Shown piece after piece: positions 44,060 through 52,786 of a stretch of DNA of 64,000 nt (position 1 is its first letter; each line of letters opens with the position of its first letter). The translations under genes were made by a program, and so were the position numbers. The DNA comes from Bifidobacterium sp. N4G05. Lineage in GTDB: Bacteria; Actinomycetota; Actinomycetes; Actinomycetales; Bifidobacteriaceae. The stretch covers positions 62,001 through 126,000 of the forward strand of contig NZ_NJNQ01000001.1 of the NCBI RefSeq assembly GCF_002742445.1, read 5' to 3'. The notes beneath the pieces are model-generated. The model was not told the DNA's origin. It was given only the letters and a program-made list of their open reading frames with translations, and did no database searches.

Positions 44060-46177
44060 ATGGCAGACAGTGATGTCAATCTGAATATGAATAATTGCGA
44101 TGACGGTTGCGCAACATTTGATGTACAACGATTTTTGCGTGGTCTTGATGCGATTTTCGACGCACATAAGGCTCCTGAACAGGCTGAACCGTACCTGCAG
44201 AAGGCACGAACCGAAGCCGAACACAGTCATGATGACGCCGGTTTGCTGACGGTGTTGAACGAAACGATGGGGTTTTACCGTTCGCAAGGTCGCCATACCG
44301 ACAATCTGCCGATTATCCGCGAATCGTTAAGCATTGCGGATCATTTGCATCTTCAGGAAATCGACCCGCAGACGTGGGCCACGACGCTGATCAACGCGGC
44401 CACGGGCATGCGAGCCGCAGGCCAGTACGAGGAAGCCGAGCAGCTGTACCGTCAGGCGCTTGACGCGGCCACGTCCGCCTTCTCCCCCGCCGACCGACGC
44501 CTGGCCGCACTGCATAACAATATGTCCATGTTGTACAGCGAAACCGGTTGTCTCAATCAGGCGAAGCGCGAGCTGGAACAGGCGCTGGACCTGTTGGAGC
44601 AATCTTCCCCCGATGCGAGCGCTGATATCGACGTTGCCTCCACGCACACCAATCTTGCGTTGCTGCTCCTGCAGATGGACCGGTATTGGGCGAGCGACGC
44701 CATGCAGCACGCCCAGAAAGCGTTGACAATCTACCGTACCGGGCATTTGGAACATAGTGCGCATTATGCTTCGGCGCTGGCCGGCTATGCGCAGGCCTGC
44801 TATATGGCCGGCTGCCTGCAAGATGCGGTTTCCGGTTATGAGCATGCGTTGAGCGTGATTGAAGAATGCTACGGACGCAACACCGACTACTATCACACGA
44901 CTGCAGCCAATCTTGAAGCGGCAAAACAGACGTTGCATAAACACATGCCATCATCACATAAAACGCGAGAATCGCAAGAATATCAAGAATCGCAAGAATC
45001 CTTGAAATCTCAGCATTCACCGAAATCAAGCGAATCTCAGCAATCAAGTGAACCGCACTATATGACAGAATCCGGCGCATCTTCGATTCCTGCGATTTCT
45101 CACCATATTTCGGGACTTGCTTTGTCTCGCGCATTCTGGAATGATCTCGGCAAACCGTTGCTTGCCGGCGCATATTCGGCATATCAGGGGCGGATTGCCG
45201 CAGGTTTGGTCGGTTATGGTTCGGAATGTTTCGGTTTCGACGATGAGTTTTCGCGCGATCATGATTTCGCGCCGCGTTTCTGCCTGTGGCTTACCGATGA
45301 GGATTATGATGCGATTGGCGAGCAATTGCAGGCTGATTACGATGCGTTGAGTCGCGATTTCACTGTTGATGAGCAGGGCAAGCCGCATTTTGCAGGGTAT
45401 GGTTCGGCTAATTCCGACGCTCTTGCCGCATCTCAATCGCCACTTACGCCGCGTGCGCAAGGCGAGTTCCGCCGTGATGGCGTGTTTCGTATCGGTGATT
45501 TCTTCGAGCGTATCACGCTGTTTCGTGAGGCTCCGGCGCAGAACGACCACGCGTCTTGGCTGAGTTTGGAGGATGCGACACTTGCCACTGCCACAAACGG
45601 TCAGGTGTTCGCTGATCCATTGGGCATGTTTTCCAAGACTCGGCAGGGGTTCAAGTTCATGCCGGAAGATGTTCGACTTTCCTTGATTTCTCGCCGTTTG
45701 GGCATGATGGCTCAGGCGGGGCAGTACAATCTGCCGCGCATGCTGCAACGTGGCGATGGTGCTGCTGCGATGTTGAGCATTCATGAGTTCGTGAACGCCA
45801 CGGCTTCGTTGGTGTTTCTGATCAATGAGCCGGTGAGCGTTGGATATCTGCCGTATTACAAATGGCAGTTTGCGGCATTACGCAAGCTGAGCCGCCGTAT
45901 GGCAACAAAGCTTGCAGGCGTGTGCGAGCAGTTGGAAGACATATTGCGATTGGGCTCCGCCGCATGTTTTGGTGGTGCCGGCTTCGGTGAGGGCGGCAAG
46001 GGCGCGAAGCCTGCGGCGGATCACATTATCGCCACCATTGAGCGCATCTGCAGTGATGTTGTGGATGAATTGTTGCGGGAGGGACTGACCGAATCCCACG
46101 AAACGTTTGTGGAATGGCAACGTCCGTATATTGAGGACCATATCAAGTCCGATGCAAGTTGTCTGCACAGCCTGTGA
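44060..46177 (+). CDS. TPR protein with DUF4037 nucleotidyltransferase-like domain
   Basis: 705 residues. The N-terminal half (about 20-310) holds four or five tetratricopeptide repeats, for example AAGQYEEAEQLYRQAL. A Ser/Glu/Gln linker of repeated ESQ units follows (about 315-360), encoded by short GAATCGCAA repeats. The C-terminal DUF4037 domain opens with a nucleotidyltransferase-like signature (GYGSECFGF and SRDHDF: a G-S turn and D-x-D). Start ATG 44060 has AAGGG 7 bases upstream; earlier ATGs lack one. It is paired with DUF4125 just downstream. Function unknown; RNA or small-molecule nucleotidyl transfer is possible. Confidence 0.82.
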   Translation: MADSDVNLNMNNCDDGCATFDVQRFLRGLDAIFDAHKAPEQAEPYLQKARTEAEHSHDDAGLLTVLNETMGFYRSQGRHTDNLPIIRESLSIADHLHLQEIDPQTWATTLINAATGMRAAGQYEEAEQLYRQALDAATSAFSPADRRLAALHNNMSMLYSETGCLNQAKRELEQALDLLEQSSPDASADIDVASTHTNLALLLLQMDRYWASDAMQHAQKALTIYRTGHLEHSAHYASALAGYAQACYMAGCLQDAVSGYEHALSVIEECYGRNTDYYHTTAANLEAAKQTLHKHMPSSHKTRESQEYQESQESLKSQHSPKSSESQQSSEPHYMTESGASSIPAISHHISGLALSRAFWNDLGKPLLAGAYSAYQGRIAAGLVGYGSECFGFDDEFSRDHDFAPRFCLWLTDEDYDAIGEQLQADYDALSRDFTVDEQGKPHFAGYGSANSDALAASQSPLTPRAQGEFRRDGVFRIGDFFERITLFREAPAQNDHASWLSLEDATLATATNGQVFADPLGMFSKTRQGFKFMPEDVRLSLISRRLGMMAQAGQYNLPRMLQRGDGAAAMLSIHEFVNATASLVFLINEPVSVGYLPYYKWQFAALRKLSRRMATKLAGVCEQLEDILRLGSAACFGGAGFGEGGKGAKPAADHIIATIERICSDVVDELLREGLTESHETFVEWQRPYIEDHIKSDASCLHSL

Positions 46178-46260
46178 TTGCAATAACTTCACTGCAGGCA
46201 TCGCACATTCAGATCAGCAATAAGACGAAATCAAAAATCGAAATCAAGAATCGAAATCAT

Positions 46261-46908
46261 ATGAATAGCAGCGTAAGTTCAGATGTAATAGACGGTCACG
46301 ATACAGCAAATCTTGTTGAATCCATTATCAAACTGGAATGGAATCAGTTTCAGCAAACCAATAATGAGGGCGGCCGCGCGTCCTGCCAAGGCAATTGGCC
46401 GATGTTCCATCAGATGCGTGCCAGTCAGTTCATGACGTGGCCGGAAGAATTGCTGCGCAGTTACCGGTCGGACTTGCAGGAAGCCGACCGTGTTGGACGT
46501 AATTTGGTGACGGAAAAGTATGGTCGCATGATGCAATCCACATATCCACAGGAGTATTGTGCAAACATTGCGCCGTATATTCCCCGGATTTCCGCGGATC
46601 GCAACACCTTGCAGGAAGGCATCATAACAGTTCAGGTGTCGTGGGCGCGTGATTTTCGTGAGCGTTTTCCTCATCTTGGCGAGGCGATGCGCGTGCTGAC
46701 CACTGTCGAAGATACGCCAGAGACCACGTCGTTCGAAACGTATCTGCGCGGCGAATTGGGCACCTATTCCGACCGTACTGTGGCGTTATACCGCGATTTT
46801 GTGGAGCGTTTGCGGCATGAGCAGCGTAATCTAACCGAAGAGACGATTCGCAATACGGTTCGTTTGGCTGGATTTGAGGACTTGGCACAGGCTGAAGCCG
46901 CACAGTAA
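46261..46908 (+). CDS. DUF4125 family protein
   Basis: 215 soluble residues. Family signature: IIKLEWNQF, GGRASCQGNWPMFHQMRASQF, and GRNLVTEKYGRMM. Function unknown; it regularly accompanies DUF4037, which supports joint action. No ribosome site before ATG 46261; an upstream in-frame start (46159) would overlap the DUF4037 gene by 19 bases and is an alternative. Confidence 0.78.
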   Translation: MNSSVSSDVIDGHDTANLVESIIKLEWNQFQQTNNEGGRASCQGNWPMFHQMRASQFMTWPEELLRSYRSDLQEADRVGRNLVTEKYGRMMQSTYPQEYCANIAPYIPRISADRNTLQEGIITVQVSWARDFRERFPHLGEAMRVLTTVEDTPETTSFETYLRGELGTYSDRTVALYRDFVERLRHEQRNLTEETIRNTVRLAGFEDLAQAEAAQ

Positions 46909-46980
46909 AACACAGTGAAAATAACACCGTGAAAATTACTGAAAACTGCAGTAAGTCCCATAAATCACAATAAAAAATGA

Positions 46981-47051
46981 CCACCATGGTACGACCAAAA
47001 TCCAACGTCAAGATGGAAAAGCAAATGTTGGATTTGGTCATGCCATGGTGG
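46981..47051. terminator. Large imperfect hairpin between convergent genes
   Basis: About 25-bp imperfect inverted repeat (46981-47006 with 47027-47051; CCACCATGG/CCATGGTGG and GACCAAAATCCAAC/GTTGGATTTGGTC) with a 20-base loop. Probably a terminator or mRNA end structure; no strong T-run. Confidence 0.45.
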
Positions 47052-47123
47052 CCACGTATTTGTTTGCGATGTCAGCCTCGATTTCGTTGGTGCGGCTGAT
47101 ATCAGGGGTTATTCAGCTGATTC

Positions 47124-47699
47124 TCACAATCGTTCCGAAACCGGTGACTTATCCGAATCAGTCGAAAAGGCCGTGGTATCCGAGCTATGGGGAGCGTCGA
47201 ACGGATCGTCGCCGTCCGCATCGTTTCCATTCTTGGATCGGTTTGAATGCACCGCGCTGACTATCGCCCAAATCACGGCGACGGCGATAAGCAGCACGCC
47301 GATGCCTCCGAGCAGGAATACGAAGGACTGTTTCGGATCGCTGGCCCACCACCAGAGATTCATTGGCACATGCATGCCGCAAAGCAGCGTCACCACCCCC
47401 ATGAAGCACGTGAACACGCCGAGCGCGATGGTCGAACCGCTTCTTCCGGAAGGTCTGATGATGTCGTCTCCAATCTGCCGATTCTTGTGCCCGTCATTCG
47501 CACCGGCTGCCGAAGCGGTATAGGTCGGAACGCTTTGCGCTGGAACGGATTCCACGCGCGGCTTATCATCCTGCGTCGCACGCCCACTGTGCTGCGACTG
47601 GTCATACGTGGACTGCGCATCCACGGTATGCAACGTTTCGGTAGGCATATCTCCAGCATCCGTCATAACCGGCATTTCCTGGGTTTTGTCGTCGCTCAT
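47124..47699 (-). CDS. Small membrane protein linked to the PspC gene
   Basis: 191 residues: a hydrophilic Thr/Gln/Asp-rich N-terminus of ~90 residues, two TM helices (about 95-115 and 128-148, separated by NLWWWASDPK) and an acidic C-terminal tail. No family recognised. ATG 47699 stands 5 bases after AGGAG, which overlaps the PspC gene's stop, so the two are translationally linked. Confidence 0.75.
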   Translation of the reverse strand: MSDDKTQEMPVMTDAGDMPTETLHTVDAQSTYDQSQHSGRATQDDKPRVESVPAQSVPTYTASAAGANDGHKNRQIGDDIIRPSGRSGSTIALGVFTCFMGVVTLLCGMHVPMNLWWWASDPKQSFVFLLGGIGVLLIAVAVIWAIVSAVHSNRSKNGNDADGDDPFDAPHSSDTTAFSTDSDKSPVSERL

Positions 47700-47701
47700 G
47701 G

Positions 47702-49633
47702 TCACTCCTTTCCCGCTTTGCCCAATGTGTTGTCGGACGCATACTGCACCGCGACGCTGCCGCCGATCGTTGCCATAGTATTGATCCGCAGTCCGGCTGG
47801 TCTGACCGGAGCCTTGTCATCACCGGTGAAGCACGGCCAATATTGATGATTGTCGTAGATTTCGCGGTAGGCCTTGTCTACATCCCCGTCTTTGAATGGG
47901 GAATCGGTCCTAGTGGAATCGGCGCCGGTATCCGTGCCATCTTCCGTATCGGTCTCATCATCGAAATCCTCGATGCCAGATTCATCTCCGTATGAGCCGC
48001 AACTCCAATCGTAAGTATCGTAAGTTCCCAGCGCACGCTTTTTCACTACCGATTTCGTGGAATCGTTGCCCATAAGCGAGACATAGATATTGCCGGAATC
48101 CAACGTAAGCCCGTCCGAACTGCCGACGAAATCGGTGATGTTATAGAAATTACCGTTAGACCCGAACGCCCACCAGCAGCCGTTCGGCAAGGTCACCACG
48201 ACCTGTGCGCTTGAGGCCACCACATTCAACGTTCCTGTAGGGCAGGAAGTTGTGCCCTGTGTGCCATCCTGAAGATCCACTTTGTGCGGACCGTTGTTTT
48301 TCGCGTAATCGCTTAAGTCGATATGCAGCACGTCGGTGGCGTAATCATTGCCTTGCGCGACGATGCCCTGCTCGTATTTGCTCATTTCACTGGCGGTAGA
48401 GCCCATGGTGGTTATTCCCGACACATTGACCCTCTTGTAGGATGAGGGAATGCTCGTGTCAATCCGATAGCTGAACAGCGAATAACTCGCCAAAGCTATC
48501 ACCATGACCAACGACATGAATATGGATATCCATGTCAGAGGATGCAATCCTCCCGTTCTTCTGCCCGCGAATCCGAGCGCGACAATAACGATTCCCGTCA
48601 CCAGACAGATGCCACCGACGAATGCCGCGCATGCCTGCAACGTGTATTCGGTGCCCCGCTGCCCGCCTTGAACGCCGTACGTCATAATGCACCATACGCA
48701 TAGTGCGCATGCGATCATCGTGAGACCGAACATCATCAATACCAGCAGTGGACCGGCCGGCTTACGGCGTCCCCTTCTTGGCTGCGTAGGCGTCTGCGCT
48801 ACCGGGGCTGCCGGAGCGGTGAATGTTGGAGGAACATTGGCCGTGGCAAAAGCGGCCGGACCATTGGCCTGCTGTTGGTAGGCATGATACTGAGGCTGTT
48901 GAGGCTGAGGACGCTGAGGCTGAGGCGATTGCGATTCCGGTGACGAAGCCGTGTTGGCCGCCCCGTTATATGCGCCGCTCGCCTGCATCGGCTGAGTATA
49001 AGGATTCGATTGCGCCGGAGACGGCGATGCAGGAGGCACCGGCCGTCCGTACGAAGGACTTCCATATTGAGGCTGACCATATTGCGGTTGACCGTACGGA
49101 GCCTGACCATACGGGGGCTGCTGCCACTGAGCTGGACGAACATTCGGCGCATAAATCTGCCTATTGAGCAGAAGCCACAGCGCCAACGCGGCCAGCGCGA
49201 AAGCAAACCATCCTGCACCCGGCAAACAGATGGCAACAAGGCAGCACAACAGCGCGCCAATGCAATTCCAATCCCACTTGCCGTTAATCAAATCCTCAGC
49301 AAGAATCTGATTGTCGCGCTCATCCGGCAGCACAAACCACGCCAGGCCATAGAACGCGGCACCCGCGCCGAAAAACAGCGTGGCAACCATCATAAGCGCA
49401 CGAACCAACGTGGTATTCCAACCAAGACGACGTGCTATGCCATCGCACACGCCGCCAATCCAACGGTCATGCCCACGCTTGACCTGGCTGGAACGAATCC
49501 ACGCGAAGAAACGGCCACCGCGGGAAGGTTGCGGCGAACCGTACGCAGGCTGCCGATGATACGATTGTCCAGCAGCAGGTTGCGGCCCTGCGTTGCCGCG
49601 ATCACCCAGCGGATCATTATTTGCATTGCTCAT
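47702..49633 (-). CDS. PspC-domain envelope-stress membrane protein
   Basis: 643 residues. A PspC domain (about 55-115: RWIGGVCDGIARRLGWNTTLVRALMM pattern) with TM helices is followed by two further TM segments, a long Pro/Gln/Tyr-rich linker with repeated PQYGQ-type units (about 165-270), four more TM helices (about 290-400) and an extracytoplasmic C-terminal domain ending in an acidic stretch. It is divergent from a PspC-fused kinase and probably part of its stimulus pathway, as in LiaFSR/PspC-type systems. Start MSNANN 49633. Confidence 0.85.
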   Translation of the reverse strand: MSNANNDPLGDRGNAGPQPAAGQSYHRQPAYGSPQPSRGGRFFAWIRSSQVKRGHDRWIGGVCDGIARRLGWNTTLVRALMMVATLFFGAGAAFYGLAWFVLPDERDNQILAEDLINGKWDWNCIGALLCCLVAICLPGAGWFAFALAALALWLLLNRQIYAPNVRPAQWQQPPYGQAPYGQPQYGQPQYGSPSYGRPVPPASPSPAQSNPYTQPMQASGAYNGAANTASSPESQSPQPQRPQPQQPQYHAYQQQANGPAAFATANVPPTFTAPAAPVAQTPTQPRRGRRKPAGPLLVLMMFGLTMIACALCVWCIMTYGVQGGQRGTEYTLQACAAFVGGICLVTGIVIVALGFAGRRTGGLHPLTWISIFMSLVMVIALASYSLFSYRIDTSIPSSYKRVNVSGITTMGSTASEMSKYEQGIVAQGNDYATDVLHIDLSDYAKNNGPHKVDLQDGTQGTTSCPTGTLNVVASSAQVVVTLPNGCWWAFGSNGNFYNITDFVGSSDGLTLDSGNIYVSLMGNDSTKSVVKKRALGTYDTYDWSCGSYGDESGIEDFDDETDTEDGTDTGADSTRTDSPFKDGDVDKAYREIYDNHQYWPCFTGDDKAPVRPAGLRINTMATIGGSVAVQYASDNTLGKAGKE

Positions 49634-49678
49634 GGTTCCATTACAGCAACTCGCGCGTGCCACACGTATCGGGGAACA

Positions 49679-49740
49679 CCCTGAATCTGCCCTGAACACT
49701 ATATGAATGCCCTGAAACGGCATCCCTCACAGGGCACAAT
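49679..49740. promoter_or_regulatory. Intergenic operator candidates between pspC and kinase
   Basis: CCCTGAA occurs three times (49679, 49690, 49710; offsets 11 and 20), followed by palindrome CCCTCACAGGG (49724-49734). CACAAT (49735-49740) ends 6 bases before the kinase ATG, consistent with a leaderless start. Confidence 0.45.
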
Positions 49741-49746
49741 AGAAGT

Positions 49747-51270
49747 ATGAAATCCTTAGGAAAACCGTGGTACACGCAAAGCCAATACGACCAGGCGAGC
49801 GCCGTGTATATGCGCTACTGCTGCGATCAAGCCCTGCATGAGGGACGTCTGCTGCCGACGCAGCCGGCCAAACTGCCGTTGATGCGCCCTCCATACGGAC
49901 GCATGGGAGCCGGCGTATGCAAGGCGATCAGCATGCATTTGGGCATTGCTGTGCTATGGGTGCGCCTGTTTTTTCTCGCCACCACATGTCTGTTCGGCGC
50001 AGGACTGATCGCCTATGTTTTCCTGTGGATGGCACTTCCCGTAGGAGACCCCGTACAGCAGACGTACATTATTGCCGGCAAGCGTTCGCCATGGCAGGCA
50101 CCGCTTTCCAGAGGCAACATGCCGTACGGAACATATCCCGTTTCCCCGGAATATCAATCTTTTACAGCTACGCAAGATGGTCAGCACACGCAACCACCAT
50201 CTTTTGAAGATACGACTGAACACAACGACGGAACGTATGGCAATACGCAATCTTCCAGCGAAAACCTTGCACAGACACTGAAGAAAGCACCGAAACCCGC
50301 TTTGCTTGCATTAGCTGGTCTGATACTGCTTTCCATCTGTTTCGTCATGTTCGCAGGCGGTGTTGAACGCACTCTGATTGTGCCCCTGCTGCTTGGTCTG
50401 GTCGGTATCGGCGTCTCTTGGTTGCGTTTCAACGCTGAAGAAGGTCAGTTATGGACGATGCTTGGCGGCATTGCGATTATTTTCGCCGCATACGCTTTGT
50501 ATGTCAGTTCCTGCATGCATTTTGACGCGTTTTCCATGATTCGCATACTGTGCGCCGGTTTGGCACTGCTGATTGGCGCATTGCTTGCGATTGTGCCATG
50601 GATTATGGCACTGATTCGCGATTTGGGTACGGAACGCGCGTTGAAGGAACGCGAAGAGGAACGTGCTGACATGACCGCACATCTGCATGATGGCGTACTG
50701 CAAACGTTGGCGCTGATTCAGTTGCATGCCGATGATCAGCAGACGGTGTTTTCGCTGGCGCGCTCGCAGGAACGCGAATTGCGTGAATGGCTGTATCAGG
50801 AACGCACCACGTCTGACCGTTCCGTGAACGCCGGTTTGAAAGAAATCGCCGCACATGTGGAAGACACGCATGGCAAGCCGATCGAAGTGGTGACGGTGGG
50901 CGACGCACGTCCAAGCGCGCAAACCGATGCGCTGCTTGATGCCACGCAACAGGCGCTTATCAATGCGGTGACGCATGGAGGCGAGCCGATTTCCGTCTAC
51001 TGCGAGGCAAGCAGCAAATTGGTGGAAGTATTCGTACGCGACCATGGCAACGGATTTGACGTGAATGCGATTCCTGCGAATCGCCTTGGCATTCGTGAAT
51101 CGATTATCGGACGAATCAAACGTCGTGGCGGTACAGTGGAGATCGTATCAAGACCGCAATGGGGCACGGAGGTGCGCATGCATATGCCGATCGCAGCAAC
51201 TCCTGCGAATGCAACTACAGACGCGAATGCAACCGTAAGTACAAATATGCCAACGGAGGAACAGCAATGA
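49747..51270 (+). CDS. PspC-fused two-component sensor histidine kinase (HisKA_3 type)
   Basis: 507 residues. N-terminal PspC-like domain (about 45-115: PYGRMGAGVCKAISMHLGI and a TM pair), a hydrophilic linker, four more TM helices (about 180-295), then a NarL-family dimerisation helix with phospho-His in MTAHLHDGVLQTL and an ATPase domain (ATQQALINAVTHG; VRDHGNGFDV; RRGGTVEI). Its stop overlaps the regulator's ATG (ATGA, 51267-51270). Likely senses envelope stress together with the divergent PspC protein. Confidence 0.92.
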   Translation: MKSLGKPWYTQSQYDQASAVYMRYCCDQALHEGRLLPTQPAKLPLMRPPYGRMGAGVCKAISMHLGIAVLWVRLFFLATTCLFGAGLIAYVFLWMALPVGDPVQQTYIIAGKRSPWQAPLSRGNMPYGTYPVSPEYQSFTATQDGQHTQPPSFEDTTEHNDGTYGNTQSSSENLAQTLKKAPKPALLALAGLILLSICFVMFAGGVERTLIVPLLLGLVGIGVSWLRFNAEEGQLWTMLGGIAIIFAAYALYVSSCMHFDAFSMIRILCAGLALLIGALLAIVPWIMALIRDLGTERALKEREEERADMTAHLHDGVLQTLALIQLHADDQQTVFSLARSQERELREWLYQERTTSDRSVNAGLKEIAAHVEDTHGKPIEVVTVGDARPSAQTDALLDATQQALINAVTHGGEPISVYCEASSKLVEVFVRDHGNGFDVNAIPANRLGIRESIIGRIKRRGGTVEIVSRPQWGTEVRMHMPIAATPANATTDANATVSTNMPTEEQQ

Positions 51271-51953
51271 ACGAGCAGGAACAGCAGATCCGCATCGCCA
51301 TCGTTGACGATCATGAAATGTTCCGCGCGGGCGTTATCGCAACGCTGCAGCCGCATTTCGATATCGTCGGGCAAGCGGCCGATGTCGAGGGATCGGTGGC
51401 GATGATCGCGCAGACGAAGCCGGATGTGGTGCTGCTTGATGTGCATGTTCCCGGTGGTGAGGGCGGCGGCGGAGCTGAAATTCTCGTGAAATCGCGCGCA
51501 TACTCCCCAAATACCGTGTTTCTGGCACTGTCGGTGTCTGATTCGCCGCAGGATGTTGGATCGGTGATTCGTGCCGGAGCGCAAGGCTATGTAACGAAGA
51601 CGATTTCCGGCGATGATTTGATTTCTTCCATCAAGCAAGTACATGAGGGCTATGCCGTGTTTTCGCCGAAATTGGCGGGATTCGTGCTCTCCGCCTTCCA
51701 AAATGGCTCACCGGCTGGCATGGGTGGCTCTGCAAGTGGACCGATCCACGATGACGAGTTGGACCGCTTGTCGAACCGTGAGCAGGAAGTCATGCGCTTG
51801 ATCGCGCGCGGCTACACGTACAAGGAAGTGGCAGCGGAACTGTTTATTTCCATCAAAACCGTGGAAACGCACGTCAGCTCCGTACTACGCAAACTGCAGC
51901 TGTCAAACCGCACCGAACTCACCCGCTGGGCCGCCGACCGCCGCATCGTATAA
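51267..51953 (+). CDS. LuxR/NarL-type response regulator
   Basis: 228 residues: receiver domain with IAIVDDHEMFRAG, the phospho-Asp in VVLLDVHVPGG and a switch Lys in YVTKTISGDD; C-terminal helix-turn-helix LSNREQEVMRLIARGYTYKE and the recognition region IKTVETHVSSVLRKL. Cognate partner of the upstream kinase. Probable targets are the divergent pspC genes. Confidence 0.94.
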   Translation: MNEQEQQIRIAIVDDHEMFRAGVIATLQPHFDIVGQAADVEGSVAMIAQTKPDVVLLDVHVPGGEGGGGAEILVKSRAYSPNTVFLALSVSDSPQDVGSVIRAGAQGYVTKTISGDDLISSIKQVHEGYAVFSPKLAGFVLSAFQNGSPAGMGGSASGPIHDDELDRLSNREQEVMRLIARGYTYKEVAAELFISIKTVETHVSSVLRKLQLSNRTELTRWAADRRIV

Positions 51954-51970
51954 CCGAAGAATCTTCCGGC

Positions 51971-52753
51971 TTATTTCGTCATATTCTGCGTAGACGTTGC
52001 GGACAGGCGTACATAGCCGGAATGATGCATGGTGAATCGCATGCGATCAGCGATATACACGTCAGTGGCACGCTCGAACGGGCGTCCATCCGACGCATAG
52101 GCGATCCGGTGAATGCGCATCAGCGGAGTTTCCGCCTCGATCTGCAGCAGCTCGTTCTCCTGCTCATCGCCGACCGCCGATTCCAATGTTTCGTCGACAT
52201 TGCACGGATACACGCCATAATCACGTTCGAACATGGTGTAGAACGGGGTCGTCAAATCGCGTGTAAGGAACAGAGGAAACAGATATGCCGGCAAATGCGA
52301 CCGTTCCAACGAAAGCGGCCGATTTTCGATATACCGCAATCGCGTAATGTCGTAGATCATCGGATGCTCGCCCGGCAATCGCAGCAAACGCACGTCGGAA
52401 ACGGAAGCCAGGGCAATCACCGCCTGCAATACTTTCGACGAAACGCGCATGCCTTGTCTTCGCGCGATCGTCGGCAATGATTCCACCGTGTTGATATTGC
52501 GTTCCAAACGTCCGTCCGATATGACGATGCCTCCGGCACGCCCGATTTTGCGGATGATTTCATGATCGGATTCCAACACGGTCAACGCATTGCGCAAATC
52601 GGAACGGCTGACGCCAAGACTTTCGGCGAGCGCCCGTTCCGATCCGAGTTTCTCTCCGGGAAGAAGCTCCTGTTCACGAATGCGAGCGCGGATACGGTAG
52701 ACCAGTTCGCTCGTAGCGCTTCGCGTGCGCCCGATGCCGGTATGATCTTCCAT
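51971..52753 (-). CDS. GntR family regulator, HutC/UTRA type
   Basis: 260 residues: N-terminal winged helix (LVYRIRARIREQELLPGEKL; RSDLRNALTVLE) and a C-terminal UTRA effector domain (about 90-250). Follows the class-III PLP gene by 33 bases on the same strand and probably controls it and the linked permease and kinase genes. Its effector may be the amino alcohol or its phosphate. Confidence 0.9.
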   Translation of the reverse strand: MEDHTGIGRTRSATSELVYRIRARIREQELLPGEKLGSERALAESLGVSRSDLRNALTVLESDHEIIRKIGRAGGIVISDGRLERNINTVESLPTIARRQGMRVSSKVLQAVIALASVSDVRLLRLPGEHPMIYDITRLRYIENRPLSLERSHLPAYLFPLFLTRDLTTPFYTMFERDYGVYPCNVDETLESAVGDEQENELLQIEAETPLMRIHRIAYASDGRPFERATDVYIADRMRFTMHHSGYVRLSATSTQNMTK

Positions 52754-52786
52754 ATCCGTGCCCTTTCTTTATGGTTATCTGTCGTT

